Under the pieces are notes generated by a model. The model was not told the origin of the DNA and ran no database searches. It worked only from the letters and a program-made list of their open reading frames with translations. A DNA stretch of 64,000 nucleotides from Spisula solida. Taxonomy: Eukaryota > Mollusca > Bivalvia > Venerida > Mactridae. Location of the stretch: positions 6,391,001 through 6,455,000 of the forward strand of contig OX365953.1 of the NCBI GenBank assembly GCA_947247005.1. The letters run 5' to 3'. Made by a program: the position numbers and the translations under genes. Of the stretch, positions 12,038 through 23,845 are shown one piece after another (the stretch's first letter is position 1; every line of letters starts with the position of its first letter).

Positions 12038-12801
12038 CATGCCGTTACACGAATCGGATCACCTTGGCTTTTAAATATCGCAATAGACGTATATTTACCG
12101 GACAAAAACGGAAATGACCGATGTTTCACGATTTGGACCGTTGGCGTTGCGTTGATAAATGCGAACTTAAAACGACATGCTGTAGGTCCACATTATGTTT
12201 TGTAACTTGTGTCTTATTGTTTAAGTGTTATTTATGCACACCAATATACCACTACACTGACTAAATACACATTTTCATTTAAATAAATAAGAAAATATTT
12301 TAGCAAGGGTACGCGAAAATATCGAAAATAAACCCCTTATGTGAATACAATCACCAAAAGGCCATGCAAATTCATAGTGTACGTGCTTTTAAAAGAAAGG
12401 TTTTCAGGAGGAGGGGGTAAAATAACAAGAGACACTTTGGATACCCTTAATCTCTCTAACAACGACAGGTTTTGGAAATCTTGGTATTTTCATTCGACCT
12501 CCTCCCAGAGCAAAATTCCCAAAAAAATCAGTAAACCTAAAAATGAAACTGCGTGGCCTAAACAGCAAGACAATGCTATAAATTTCTCATTTCAATAGGC
12601 AATCATTGGTAATAAAGGCAAGACAAAGATAAATATTAACGGGATAGAAAGAAATAATTTATTTGCTATAAATATGTCTAATACAGTGTAATAAACTTGA
12701 ATAGACAGTCAGTAGTATTTACATGCCGATTGATAAAATCATGGCTTACTTGGCTAGCATTCTGGTCCCATATATCATGAGAAAAATAGACCAATTCGGG
12801 C
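12038..12801. other. Intergenic, no gene seen
   Basis: AT-rich sequence with short open frames only and no recognised motif or repeat boundary. The right part (about 12600-12801) may be the 3' flank of the candidate small minus-strand gene that ends at 12802. Confidence 0.4.
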
Positions 12802-13283
12802 TCAATGAAAACTGTGTAACAGATAAGAACGGGGATTGACATTGTAATGGAGCGTGAGTCGCATTCTCGTGATGACTGACCGGGTATATGTGTGGTTTGT
12901 TTGTTTGCGACCGACCGACCGACTGAGACAGTTGTTGACATATAGGTAGTCTTTCGTTTTTTCCCTGGCAAATTGACCAATGACCTCAGACTTTTGGGGA
13001 AAAGACAGTTCTGTGATACCAAGGATACAAGCAACCTGGGCGCGATACTGGCTGCTTTTGGCCGAATATACTCCTCGGTTCTTTAACATTTCCAGTGCTT
13101 TACTACTTTTGGGAATTGCCTTATCCTGTTTGTATATAACTTGATAATCCTTCTTGGGGAAAATAACAAAAACATAATAAGAAATAAACCGCAAATTCCA
13201 CAAGGAGTGGCAAGGCTATGGGTGGTATAACAAGGACTTACTGACTTGGCGTAATTGCGTTCAAAGCCTTCGCAATAAGCCAT
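12802..13283 (-). CDS. Candidate two-exon small gene, function unknown
   Basis: A minus-strand model has exon 1 at 13242-13283 (14 codons, starting MAYCEGFERNYAKS) and exon 2 at 12802-13152 (117 codons including the stop). They are joined by an 89-bp intron with a strong GTAAGT donor and a TTTTCCCCAAG acceptor. The predicted protein is 130 aa: a Lys-rich N-terminal half (KQDKAIPKSSKALEMLKNRG...), a middle section with YRAQVACILGI and FAREKTKDYLYV, and a basic tail. No domain is recognised. Both splice sites and the in-phase join favour a real gene, but there is no homology support. Exon 1 could be internal if another exon lies upstream. Confidence 0.4.
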
Positions 13284-13424
13284 GATCCTTTAGTGTGGGA
13301 TGCATTTGTACACATGATAATTTTATTGTCCTATCAGATTTTGGGCTACTAGACTGTAAACTACGGAATCTAGAACGTGCCATTCCGCCAAATTAAGAAA
13401 TAAAAATCTGTTCGCGTATCTTGT

Positions 13425-13493
13425 AGGTGAATAAAACACGGGCAGGAGTTCGCATGCGGAAAAATTAAATCACGAGTGCCCGTGTTTTATTCA
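13425..13493. repeat. Perfect-arm hairpin
   Basis: GGTGAATAAAACACGGGC and GCCCGTGTTTTATTCACC are exact 18-bp reverse complements around a loop of about 33 nt. Similar hairpins built on an AATAAAA arm occur at 18670-18790 and 56258-56350, so this may be one class of foldback element. Confidence 0.7.
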
Positions 13494-15128
13494 CCGACAA
13501 AATACAAGAACAGAGTTTTATTTCGATTCTAAATACGTTAATATCCTGTACTTTTTAACTGCGCGCATTCCATTTTCAACCATTTGGTATTGAACATAAT
13601 TCTACGCTGAAATTGAGTGGCTTATTAGCTGGTACAATTACCTCCCTCGTTAATGATAACGACCTTCGTAATTGTCTGAAGGAAATAACATATTTCAAAC
13701 ATTGGAATACATTGAGTATAGGGTATCTATTTCATGAAATGATAAATAAAAATGAATTGATTATCAGAAGTTTTTATGAAACTGAGTTTTGAGAGTATAT
13801 TGGAGTTTCTAAAAAAAGCGTCATAACACTGGATACTCGTGCAACTTGGCTTGTTCGCGACTCGTTGAAGAGTTTACTATAAAGTTTACGTTCATTCATT
13901 CATAAATATGTCACGTGATACGGGGCGTAAATAGTAACATCCAATTTGACAGGTATATTCTATTGCGGTAATAATACATGCCCTGGTTTGCCCTATGCGT
14001 ATATGGATTAATCCGCAGATCGTGTTAGAATATGCAATAGTACACAACTGTACATAGCGGAAGGATATGACTTGCAATTCCCTTCGGCAGCTAGTTTGGA
14101 ACTATTTTTTCCCTCATGCTACAAACTTAATGCCGACGAACAGTGAGTGCCGATGTACCCCAAATGTCGTTCGTACTTCACAAATAACACTGTGGGATAT
14201 CACCACAAATTAACAATAGTGTTTACCTACGTTGCTATTTGCTGTTTGCTTTGTCTACACTGTTCTTACTATCGTATTTACTTACTGGAATTTGAAAATA
14301 ATTAGCATTCTCTATATGTGTGTTTTCCGGATTAAAAATCGACTCGATTTCAAATGTCACACAGTTTACGGAAGCTCAATACATTGTACCTACCAACCGA
14401 CAAAATCCTAAATAGCTATAGAGTATAGAAATATTTGAATATTGGATCATGCATTATGTATGTTTTATTATTTATTTGGTCAGATTTCCGACTAAAAATA
14501 TTAAGTAGTGTTAGTAGTTCGAACACATACATTAGGTTATTAACATTTTGTCTGAAGTGTTGTTATTCCTAACAACGTGATTGGGCTAAAAAGCATTGTC
14601 AAGAGTCCTTTTGATATCATAATACCGCTTCTAGCATTCATCGTAATGGTCAAATATTTGATTCTCATGACTAACAAGGCATAGTAATTGAAAAAAAACC
14701 ACACCAACAACGTAAGGTTTATTTTGTGAAGCCAGGTCAAGCAAACGTCATGTGGTCCTAACAATGTAGACCAATTGTGAACATTTTCGGAATTTGCAAA
14801 ATAGATCTAAATCTGGCTTGTAGGCCTAGTCTAAGTATGGTATGCATGCATGTATGTATAGTATTAAAGTAAAAGCAAAATAAGTCATAATATGCCAATT
14901 ATTGCGTAGTGTCGTCCGTATTTAAAGGATAAGACCATTCGAATAGCCAATTTTCTGCCATTATCTGAGCACATACGCATATCCTTCTTTGGCATGTAGA
15001 CATGGTTGAAACATGTAACTTTAGTAGCGTGGTGACGATTATTTGACGGTGGTTCACCAAGCCGACATTTAAGAATGGACCCCTTCCTGGATTCGATCCT
15101 TTGACCACTCCATAGTTAACCAGACGCC
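13494..15128. other. Intergenic, no gene seen
   Basis: AT-rich sequence without supported genes. A B-box-like GGATCGAATCC occurs on the minus strand near 15089-15099, but no A box lies at tRNA spacing. Confidence 0.4.
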
Positions 15129-15371
15129 AGAGTACTGTTTTATCAAAGCACTTACCGAAATCGTAAACTTACGTCCAAATTTAAATTCTTTATAATTCTT
15201 AATAACTACAATTTGTGGTCAATGGGTCTGCAATATTAGCAATGATTCAGTTAATGAACTCTTACAAAACCATACCAGTCCCAAATTTTTATTTGTTAAA
15301 GCAATATAAGGAATTTAAATTTGAGCGTAAGTTTTATGATTCCGTAAGCGCTTTGATATATCAGTACCCAG
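15129..15371. mobile_element. MITE family B, copy 1
   Basis: The left arm contains AGTACTGTTTTATCAAAGCA and CTTACCGAAATCGTAAACTT. The right arm is the inverse (GCGCTTTGATATATCAGTACC). The arms are complementary for about 60 bp. Three other copies (40304, 49311, 52151) lie inside the ankyrin gene. It is non-coding and palindromic in overall structure. Confidence 0.8.
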
Positions 15372-16461
15372 ATGTTTACATATGTAAATCGAGAATTCCG
15401 TTGACCTATGAAAGAAATTTCATTTTGGTTTGTAAAAGCATTGAGAATATCCATCGTGAAAGCTCGGTCATTCCCGTTTGTCTCCAGTAAATAAACTCGT
15501 GTCTAACTGTAGTAATACACCAAAGTGTTAATTTCGCCTGAGTTATAAGTCCAGGCTACGTCAAGTTCGCGTGAAAATAAGGAATTATGTATACGTCAAT
15601 GAGAAGGTTATTTTTTCTTTCCCTATCAGTTTTCTTGTTTTTTACGACCATAAGAAGCCATATCGTGACAGGAAATCAACTTGATATCTTCGACACAAAC
15701 CTTCGACAAGTAAATGAGCGAAATGTTTTCTACTCTGACGTCTGGCCAATTTGTACCAATATGCCATAAAACAGAAATTCGTTATAAAAGACTGAAGTTG
15801 TTGATTGTATAAGACTTTTTCTCTAATACGATAGGGTTAAATTGAATCCCTCAAGTGGTGAAGGATTTCATGAGATCAGATGTTAAACCCTTCCATACAA
15901 ATAACATGACATATGGATTGAATGTTTATGGTTTCAATGATTCTTACGCTTAAACCTGTCTGACTGCCATGTAGTTCATGTTTTCAAGTATTCATAACAA
16001 GACCTAGCACTTTACAGACGATAGCAACAGAGGGTATGCGAATGACAAACGCGGAAATCGGAACGCTTCGGGGAGAATAGTTGGGTTCTATTCTATGAAA
16101 ACTAGGCTTAATCTATTGTCGAACTAAATCTCGTTAAATTAGTTTTTCGTCCCATGTATTTGAATAATGACCACTTGTGAAGAAAGGTGGAATATTTCAC
16201 CTATTTGTTATGAAATATAATAGATTATTGGTTCGAAAATATCGATGTTTGACTAAAGATCTTGATAAATGTATTTCATGAGTACCCTCTCGTCAATGGG
16301 TAAGCATTTTGCCAAGGTTAAGGTGCCTTCTGGTGTAAATTGATATGGACAAGGCTGACATGGATCTACATTTGCCAAAGGTCAGAGATACTTAATTATA
16401 AATGTCTATATATTAGATTTAGGCCTATTAGTACACAGTGGTGACCTAAGAAAGATGGTAA
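15372..16461. other. Intergenic, no gene seen
   Basis: No supported gene. A 60-codon plus-strand frame at 15587-15769 has a hydrophobic, signal-peptide-like start (FFLSLSVFLFF) but no continuation, splice context or family match, so it is not called. Confidence 0.4.
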
Positions 16462-18616
16462 GGGATACCGGGGATAGTTGATACACGGGGCAAGTTATTA
16501 CAGTACTGATATCCTAATAATAAAATCACTGACGGTGTCTCTTTCTGTGCGGTCTGTTTCAAATTGACAATCGCCACTTTTCGCACTACTTTTGAATGGT
16601 TAACTCTTAAAAGTATTGTTTTTAAATGAATAAGTACGATTTTGAGCCACAGTAGTAATTTTTTGACATTCTGTATTTTTATTGTCTCATGTTCGCGCAT
16701 TCAATTTATTTCGTCCTTTATAGAGCCCTTGTTACTCAAAATGAAATTGCGCACTTATATATGCGATCAAAACTGTTGAATCAGTTTTTCTGAGTTCCCT
16801 ACCATGAAAATTAACCCGTCTGGTAGGGTTGGGGCAAGTTGTTACACTAACCACGAGACAAGTTGTTACATTGGTGAAATATCTTTTTCGCCAACCTTAC
16901 CTGTTTTAAATGTAATATGTGTTAACTTTGGTTGCTGGTGATCTTAAGTGAACATATTTAATGTTTAACAGGCGTGTAAGATTGACATTCTAAAATTTCA
17001 GATACTCACCCACCAGGAACTCAATATACTACACATACATACATACTATTTGAGTGAATCAGTAGGGGAGACCGGGGCTATGTGATACACGTTTCGGTTT
17101 TTTACTCTTTTATAAAACATGAACACACATGCAGCCCTTGTAATGGGGTATACATAAAACTGCACTTAATTTTGACCAAACACGTTCTTTAATTAATCAA
17201 TTTAACTATGCAATAACAATTTACAGCTTGTGGAAAATGGTAAGTACATGTAACAAATAACCCCGTGTGTTGGGGACAAGTGTTACAGTCCCCGGGGCAA
17301 AATGTTACATGTAGTAAATTTCGACTACCCTGAAGCTTACCTCCATGAATCACGGACGGAGGTGAAGAGGCGATGTAGGAAAGGTTGGGGCGGTTGAATT
17401 TTGATTGTTTGGAACATAGTAAAAATGTTCATACTTGTCCGCCCTTAGCCCCAAAAGGTCGGGGCAATTTGTGACACTTTACGAACTATTTTTAAGCGGT
17501 TGAAATTATTGATGCATAGTTATATTGAATAATATAGTAACTTGCTTTGTCGAAATTAAGTGTAGTTTTATGTATACACCTTTATTAGGGCCGTATATGA
17601 GTTCACGCATTCTAAAATGTTAAAGTTATAAAAATGTAACCATTAGCCCCGGTGGCCCCTTTGTATTATGTAACAAATTGCCCCCAAGAACACTTGCGTG
17701 AATAAATCGCTCTATAGTAAATACCAAAGGTGGCCAAATCCCATTTCTTATTGCTACGGCATGCTTGATGTGTAATCAAACGTTGGCCCATAAGCCCAAA
17801 TATGTACCAAATCTTGAATATAGAATAAATTGACATTTGAAAATTTGTAAAAATGTTACAAAAAAGCATGAAAAAGTGTTTTCAACCTGTAACACAATTT
17901 GTGAGGATTTGAACTGGTCGCGACATAGCGGATAAAATGGCGGCTCGAAAAATGATAACATCAACATGCCTGATGATGTAATATAAGGACATCATAGGTT
18001 TGAAAATGCAGTGTAACATTTTGCCCCGTGTAACGCTTAGCCCCGGTCTCCCCTAAATACATGTATCTCGTAAAAAATATATTTTTATCACATATAATTT
18101 AAAATACCATGATCTTTCATGTGAGAACAAATGACAGAACAATGTTACCCTACACGTGTGATAAAAAATTCCTGACGTCACCAGCTTTTCGGCGCGAAAA
18201 CGTAACGTCGTCGGCTTAAATTCGTTTTTCTGACGTTGTTTCGACTCGGTTACTACGGTAATATGATAAAAATCCAACATTAGTTGTCTTTAGGATCAGA
18301 GAGTAGAGTACAAAATATTAAAATTTTAATAAAAACTTAACATATACCCTTCCTTCACCATTGATATTACTCGTAACAACTTGCCCCGGGGAATGTAACA
18401 ACTTGCCCCAATAGCGGGGTAAGTTGTTACATTTTACCAGCTCCGTACAAATCCCTATTTTAGTAGATATATTCGGGATTTTAAGCATTATTCTACATTG
18501 TTGTGTCTAGAAAAGATCAAACATTCACGTGGTACTTGTTTGAACGTATTATTCAAATTAATGAAGGCAGTATTCCCAAATGTGTGTAAAGTGTAACAAC
18601 TATCCCCGGTCCCCAC
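16462..18616. mobile_element. Nested TIR elements with GGGGCAAGTTGTTACA motifs
   Basis: The outer ends near 16464 (GGATACCGGGGATAGTTGAT) and near 18616 (AACTATCCCCGGTCCCC) are inverted. Inside lies a second pair: GGGGAGACCGGGGCTA near 17066 and its exact 16-bp reverse complement TAGCCCCGGTCTCCCC ending near 18053. Variants of GGGGCAAGTTGTTACA, in both orientations, recur at about 16488, 16851, 17289, 17461, 18019, 18381, 18403 and 18416. No transposase frame was seen, so these are non-autonomous or decayed. Confidence 0.65.
18095..18275 (-). repeat. Dispersed repeat family O, copy 1
   Basis: On the minus strand this stretch matches the plus-strand segment at 54545-54690. Both contain TTTAAGCCGA(C/T)GA, a GCTAAAAAGCTGGTGA-like segment and a GAACATTGTT...TGTTCTCACA end. 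The similarity shows up as matching conceptual peptides, but there is no evidence that either is translated. Confidence 0.5.
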
Positions 18617-18669
18617 TAGTCTTATTATTTAACCAATATGTTATTTAAGAAATAATGAATACGTGGCTA

Positions 18670-18790
18670 TGTTTTATTGCGTAATAAAATATAGGCTGCA
18701 CGTGTTTGGATGCGTAGTAATTAAATGACGAGTGCGTAGCACGAGTGATTGAATGTACGCATTCAAACGAGTGCCTATATTTTATAACAC
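18670..18790. repeat. Foldback element
   Basis: AATAAAATATAGGCTGCACG on the left and CGAGTGCCTATATTTTATAA on the right are inverted over about 25 bp. A GACGAGTGCGTAGCACGAGT core contains a second small palindrome. It resembles the 13425 and 56258 hairpins in organisation. Confidence 0.6.
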
Positions 18791-19310
18791 AACACAGCAC
18801 AGCACCTATTTATTATTTCGATTCTAACATCGCCAATGCTCTGCCATTTATAGCACAACAAGACAGGTTGACGTCAATCTACTTTCTTTCCTAGGAACGT
18901 TACCGCCACCGTTACGTCATTTGTCATAGTATATGACGTCAAACGTGACGTCACCAATCAGCTATATTTTATCGCGGTAATAAAATATGGTAAGCTTAAT
19001 ATACGTAAAGAAGGCAAATCTCACGTGCTATGTTAGAAACCTGTATAAGGTCGATTGTGATACAAGACCTACAACTTTTATTAATCACTGTCCAAACCTA
19101 ATTCATGATGGTATCCAACTATCCATGATGCCTCGAAAATGGATGTCCGTTTGCTTTTAGTACGGAGTGCTAAGAAAGGGACTCTACCTAACGTAGCGCC
19201 CAACTTGACTCAAAATGAACGCTATGTGGCCTGGGTCATGTAGTGTCACTTCAGTGTTTCCTTTCTAGCATAGAAATATGTGGACACCTATGTTAGACAT
19301 ATGATAGTTC

Positions 19311-19579
19311 CAGGGGCGGATTCAGGGTTGGGTGTTAGGGGGCGTAAATATTCACATGTCCCCTCCCCCTTTCCTACGACAATCGAGCGAGCGGAGCGAG
19401 ATGAAATAAAATGGATTGTTTATCCATCCAGCATGTTTCAGAAGGTATTTTTCCCAGCGAAGCGAACAATAAAAAATGCATATTCATTGTTTTACACCTA
19501 TAACATAGACAAATTACATATGCTCCGGCAATTTTAGGGGATGGGACGTACACAACGCCTCCCTTAAAGCCACTCCTGC
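19311..19579. repeat. MITE-like element, CAGGGGCGGATTCAGG start
   Basis: It starts CAGGGGCGGATTCAGGGTTG and ends with the imperfect inverse CCTTAAAGCCACTCCTG. The interior has a GAGCGAGCGGAGCGAG palindrome-rich segment and then an AT-rich middle. It is non-coding. Confidence 0.55.
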
Positions 19580-20554
19580 GTTCCACATGGCTCCCGTGCG
19601 ATTTGAATCCTTAGATTTGAATGACAAGTGTTCTGAAACATTTCAATGAGAAAGATGCGAAGTTGTGACGAAGAAAATAATTTATATTACATGTAGTTTT
19701 TATGGAACCTTCCTGACGTGTCCGAATTTTCACGATCATTGACGGACTATAACGTTTAGAAGAGATCGGTAGAACTCGTAGCACATCGTACAAATTCGGC
19801 TTAAACCATTTTATCGTTCAATACTAGGAAGCCGATAAAATGATATTCAAGTTAATTCTTGTGTAAACGAATCTTCCTTTTTCTCATGCACTATTGTCGC
19901 CAACCATTATTTCAAAAGCCTTGTGTATCTGTATATCAAATAAAACGAGTCGAGTATTGAACTAAAAATGATCTATAGGGGATTTAGGGACATCGTGTTT
20001 ATCTATAACTAGTAGGGGGCACTTTGGCATAAACATGAGCCTGTTTACATAATTCAGATTTTAGATATTTTGGGCTTTAAAAATTCCTGGGTTGTTCAGG
20101 GAGTATCACGAACATATTTTCATGAAATCAAAGACGCACATTTTATAATGTAGGCCCTATACATACGTATGCATATTCATAGTAAGAATTGTTTTTGTGT
20201 CAACCGTTTTGTACATTATTTTAGGTTATATAAATTGTCCACTGTTCTGGTCCGTCGTGGTTTTATTCATTTGTGATTCATCTTCATTGTTCGCTGTTTA
20301 GTTTAGACCGTCGGTCAATTCGTCTGTCCCCCGCCCGCAAGTCTCTAATTTCGTCCTTACGTCCATCCACAAGCCCGTATACGTAGTTTTATAATTATAT
20401 CCATACGACAGCAAACAGACCGCGCACGTGCAAGCCTGTAATTTCGTTTGTATTTGCCGTCCACCCGCGCGCGTGAAAGTGCATCCGTCAGCATGTCTGC
20501 TTACAAACACATAAGTTACAAAAAACCTGCACACCCGTTGGTTGGTTGGTTGGT
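19580..20554. other. Intergenic, no gene seen
   Basis: No supported gene. A small hairpin (CATTTTATCG/CGATAAAATG) occurs at about 19808-19841. The section from 20310 to 20540 is richer in CGTCC-type short repeats. Confidence 0.4.
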
Positions 20555-20657
20555 TCACAGGAACTTGCATTTATAATTTGAAATTTTAATAGTACAGTAG
20601 GCCTAGTGAAAACATTTTTTTTCCTTTTTTTTCAAATTATTAATGCAAGTTCCTGTG
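20555..20657. repeat. Small foldback element inside a TTGG microsatellite
   Basis: CACAGGAACTTGCATT and AATGCAAGTTCCTGTG are exact 16-bp inverted ends. TTGGTTGG repeats flank both sides (20540-20554 and 20658-20676), consistent with insertion into, or duplication of, a TTGG microsatellite. The terminal bases match the element at 9847. Confidence 0.75.
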
Positions 20658-21270
20658 GTTGGTTGGTTGGTTGGTTCTTTCGTCCGTCCGTCCGTTCGTT
20701 CGTTGATTTAATCAACTATTCAATTATCAACTACAGTGTACATCCCAATCGTTAGTCATATAAAATCGTATATTAGTAGGCTGTATACTTTCTACTTGTA
20801 TGCTTAAGAATTAAAATTTCGTTCGTTGCTGGAGTACTAATCCCCTTATTGGAATTTCTGACCGTTTGAGTTACGTTTCATATTTAATTAGAATGAAATT
20901 GTCCGAATTGGTCTAATACAATCTATCAGCGGTGTCCGAGTTTAGTGCGAATATTAATTACACATTTATCTCTGTTATTTATTATATTCAAAGTGTTTCC
21001 AGAATTCCAGAGTTGTGTCAAAATACTGACTTTTATTAAACGAGGAAGAAATCATCCTGCCTCGAGAAATGAATAAATACACGTGGTACGGTACTTTTGA
21101 CAACCGGTCTCCCAAATAATTCTGGTTCTTTTGGATAAATCATCAACACGATTTAAGGTAAAATGGATTCACAGTCGTGTGCTAGTGGCCATCCTAATTA
21201 AGTAACCACCTGTCTTAATTAAGTAGCTAAACCGCAATAATCAACTGTTTTGGACAGGTTCAGCTTACAC

Positions 21271-21413
21271 CGGTATTCAATATTGATCTGATTTAATTGG
21301 AGAATAAGGATAACCAATCATATCGCCTGTTACTAACCAAGAGTTTAATATGGTGTGATCTGATTGGTTGTCCTTATCCTTAGGTCAAGTAAGACCAATA
21401 TTGAATATCACCC
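21271..21413. mobile_element. Palindromic MITE family L, copy 1
   Basis: The left half reads GGTATTCAATATTGATCTGA then AGAATAAGGATAACCAATCA. The right half is inverted (TGATTGGTTGTCCTTATCCT ... CCAATATTGAATATCACC). Nearly the whole 140 bp folds back. A second copy is at 62268-62382 in the last intron of the window. Confidence 0.75.
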
Positions 21414-21518
21414 CAGACAAGTGAAACCGCTGGTGGTGTTAGAATCAGTCGACCAGTTGGTAGCCAAATGTGATACAAATCCCATGTCAGGTTGCTGAAG
21501 AGAGGTTAGTTAAATATA

Positions 21519-21696
21519 CAGTACAGTCTCTCCGGAGCGTCATTCTGTAGAGCAACAACATCTCTATAACAACACCTTCAAACTTCTCATAAGCTGATAT
21601 TTACTCTAAATTTGACCTCTGAAAGTAAACAAACTCTGTGCAACGGCCACTAGTTGCAGTTCTCAAAGGGTGTTGCTCTATAGAGGTTGTACTGTA
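21519..21696. mobile_element. TIR element, TACAGTACA ends
   Basis: It starts TACAGTACAGTCTCTCCGGA and ends TATAGAGGTTGTACTGTA. The ends are inverted with mismatches and share GAGCAACA/TGTTGCTC segments with the short fragment at 3477. The TA-starting ends suggest a mariner/pogo-type parent, which is an inference. Confidence 0.6.
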
Positions 21697-21699
21697 CGT

Positions 21700-22888
21700 T
21701 AAATGACAAAATTCAAGTACATGTACCTCTAGTCAATTATAGTCATAAAGATTGTGTTAAATTTTTACTTTTTTGAACGATCGAATATTTCAAAAAAGAA
21801 ATTAAAGAAGATAAGATTTTAATGTCAATTTGCTTAAGGATGTTACCAAGGCCGAAAGGCATTGACTATCCTTTCAACCAAGATCGGCCGTGTGTGCACA
21901 ACATGTAAAAATTGCTGCTCAAATTTCCATTAAATCCTATGTTACTTAAAAACCTTGGGGCAAGAATAACAACGAATACTTACACTCACTCAAATACACA
22001 AAAAAATGAAAATGTGATATAATGAGTTACAATTTTGTTTAAGTTTGCTAATCTGTAAAGATGAGGAAAATGTATAAACGTGATTGCAGAAAATAACATT
22101 TGACACATTTTCTTTGTCAGTGTATCCAATTTAGGAGGTGTGTATTACTTATTAAATCTGAGTGCCACACTGTAGGCCCCACACGTAGTCTGGTAAATAA
22201 TTCCACAAGAAAATAAGCCACACATAATATTTAGGTACAGTCTAACATTATCACGAATTCTAGCTGTCAAAAATTGTAACTATAAATCTCAAAAATTGAA
22301 TTTCCGTATTTGAGTGATGAGTGAATAAAAAGTATAAAAGTATTGCCAAAATATCATGTTTTAATTTTTCATACGAAAACACAAGGTTGTGACACGTCAT
22401 TTTTGTGTTAAATTTAATATTTGTTGGGTATTTTTCATTTTAAAAAAGTTGTTGTCTCCGTAAAACTCATGCCATTCGATTCTTTATTGTTTTATGCTTT
22501 CTAACGATATGCATAGCATACACATAGAAACGTTGGATATTTTTTTATTTTGGACTTAACTTACGACGGTAATCGATCTTTACGGAGTAGTTCCAGTTTA
22601 GTGCGTTACGTCTTAGAATTATTCGTTGTAATTCCGGGCCTTGAGTGGTCATAGTCTTGAGGTTGAACGTAACAGTGAATTTGGGCTTGAAATATAAAGA
22701 TGTTCTTATTTTTTTTAGATAATCTTAATAATGAGGTGGTATTCAAGGTGGCATTTCACAGCAAATTTCAATAAGATTTAGATTATAATTCGCGGGTATA
22801 CTAGCACACAATACTGTATTAACTGCTTTTATTTATACCTCTGATTTTATTCCATAGGGAATTGTTAATAAGAACCACTCTGAGTATT
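21700..22888. other. Intergenic, no gene seen
   Basis: AT-rich sequence without supported genes or clear element boundaries. Confidence 0.4.
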
Positions 22889-23099
22889 TACTCTTCATTT
22901 ATTGACGTTTCGGCCTGAGCCTTTCTCAAAATAAACAAACAAGAGAAAAAAAAAGAAAAAAAAGTGTTTGTCTACATTATACAGGCATCCATGTCAGCCA
23001 TTTTGTAATCAATCAAACCTGTATAATGTAGACACAAACTTTTGTTTGTTTATTTTGAGAAAGGCTCATACCGAAACGTCAATAAATGATGAGTAAATA
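22889..23099. mobile_element. Palindromic element with CGAAACGTC arms
   Basis: Arms of about 55 bp are inverted. The left arm holds TTTATTGACGTTTCGGCCTG and the right arm TACCGAAACGTCAATAAATG, with TTTGAGAAAGGCTC/GAGCCTTTCTCAAA inside. The arms keep the GAAACGTC portion seen in the hammerhead-like motif at 42546-42584 but have TTGAGAA where that motif has CTGATGA. Confidence 0.7.
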
Positions 23100-23619
23100 C
23101 TAAGAGTGTTTTTATTTAAGAAGGAAGTACATTAATTATATTCTTGCAAGCAATCTACGATATTGGTCCTGAACTGTGCGTAAAAACTTATTTACTCGTA
23201 TTTGTCTTTGAAATCTAAGGCGATATCAATATTGTCTCATCTGTATATAGTTTCACCACTGATTAGAAATTAAACAATTTTGAGCGTGAGATTGACCAAA
23301 AAACCCCAAGTTCTTTCAATACGAGGGTTGGTTCACCCAGTATCAGAATAATATGACTGTGTAGTCTTGATATGACGGAAACACTTTTTCCTGAACAATA
23401 TTTCATTATTTACAATTTTTGGTTCTCATGGTATATGGGGTCGTCATTTGGTTGACTGTCACCGTTGGCGAAATCGAAAAGATTGCAAAGGACAGACGTT
23501 TGTGGAGGGGCCTGGTAGCAGCCTAGTGTGCCAGCGGGCACGAAGAGGATAATTAAGTAAGTTACCGTATCAGGATAATGTGACTATAGATAGGCAGCAT
23601 ATGAATGAAAGCACAGCGT

Positions 23620-23845
23620 ATAAACCTAATCACTGTATGACTTATTGGGATACTATAGAATTCAACATATAAGACTTATTGCGAGCAAAAACATCTGTGA
23701 TTTCCGATCACTGTATGACTTTTGGGGAGACAATACAATTCAATTTGTATGACTTATTGCGAGCAAAAGCATGTGTGATTTCCAATAACGGTATGACTTT
23801 TTAGAAGACTTATATACAATTCAACGTGTATGACTGTTATACACT
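23620..23845. repeat. Tandem repeat, about 80-bp unit, three copies
   Basis: Units share CACTGTATGACTT/ACGGTATGACTT, ATACAATTCAA and TTATTGCGAGCAAAA then TGTGATTTCC. Copies begin near 23628, 23709 and 23788. No coding potential. Confidence 0.65.

Noticed and set aside
15070..15120. tRNA gene on the minus strand with B box GGATCGAATCC
   Set aside because: No A box at the right distance and no cloverleaf pairing.
16462..18616. Coding transposase inside the nested TIR region
   Set aside because: The longest open frames are short, lack a DDE/D-like pattern and overlap repeat segments.
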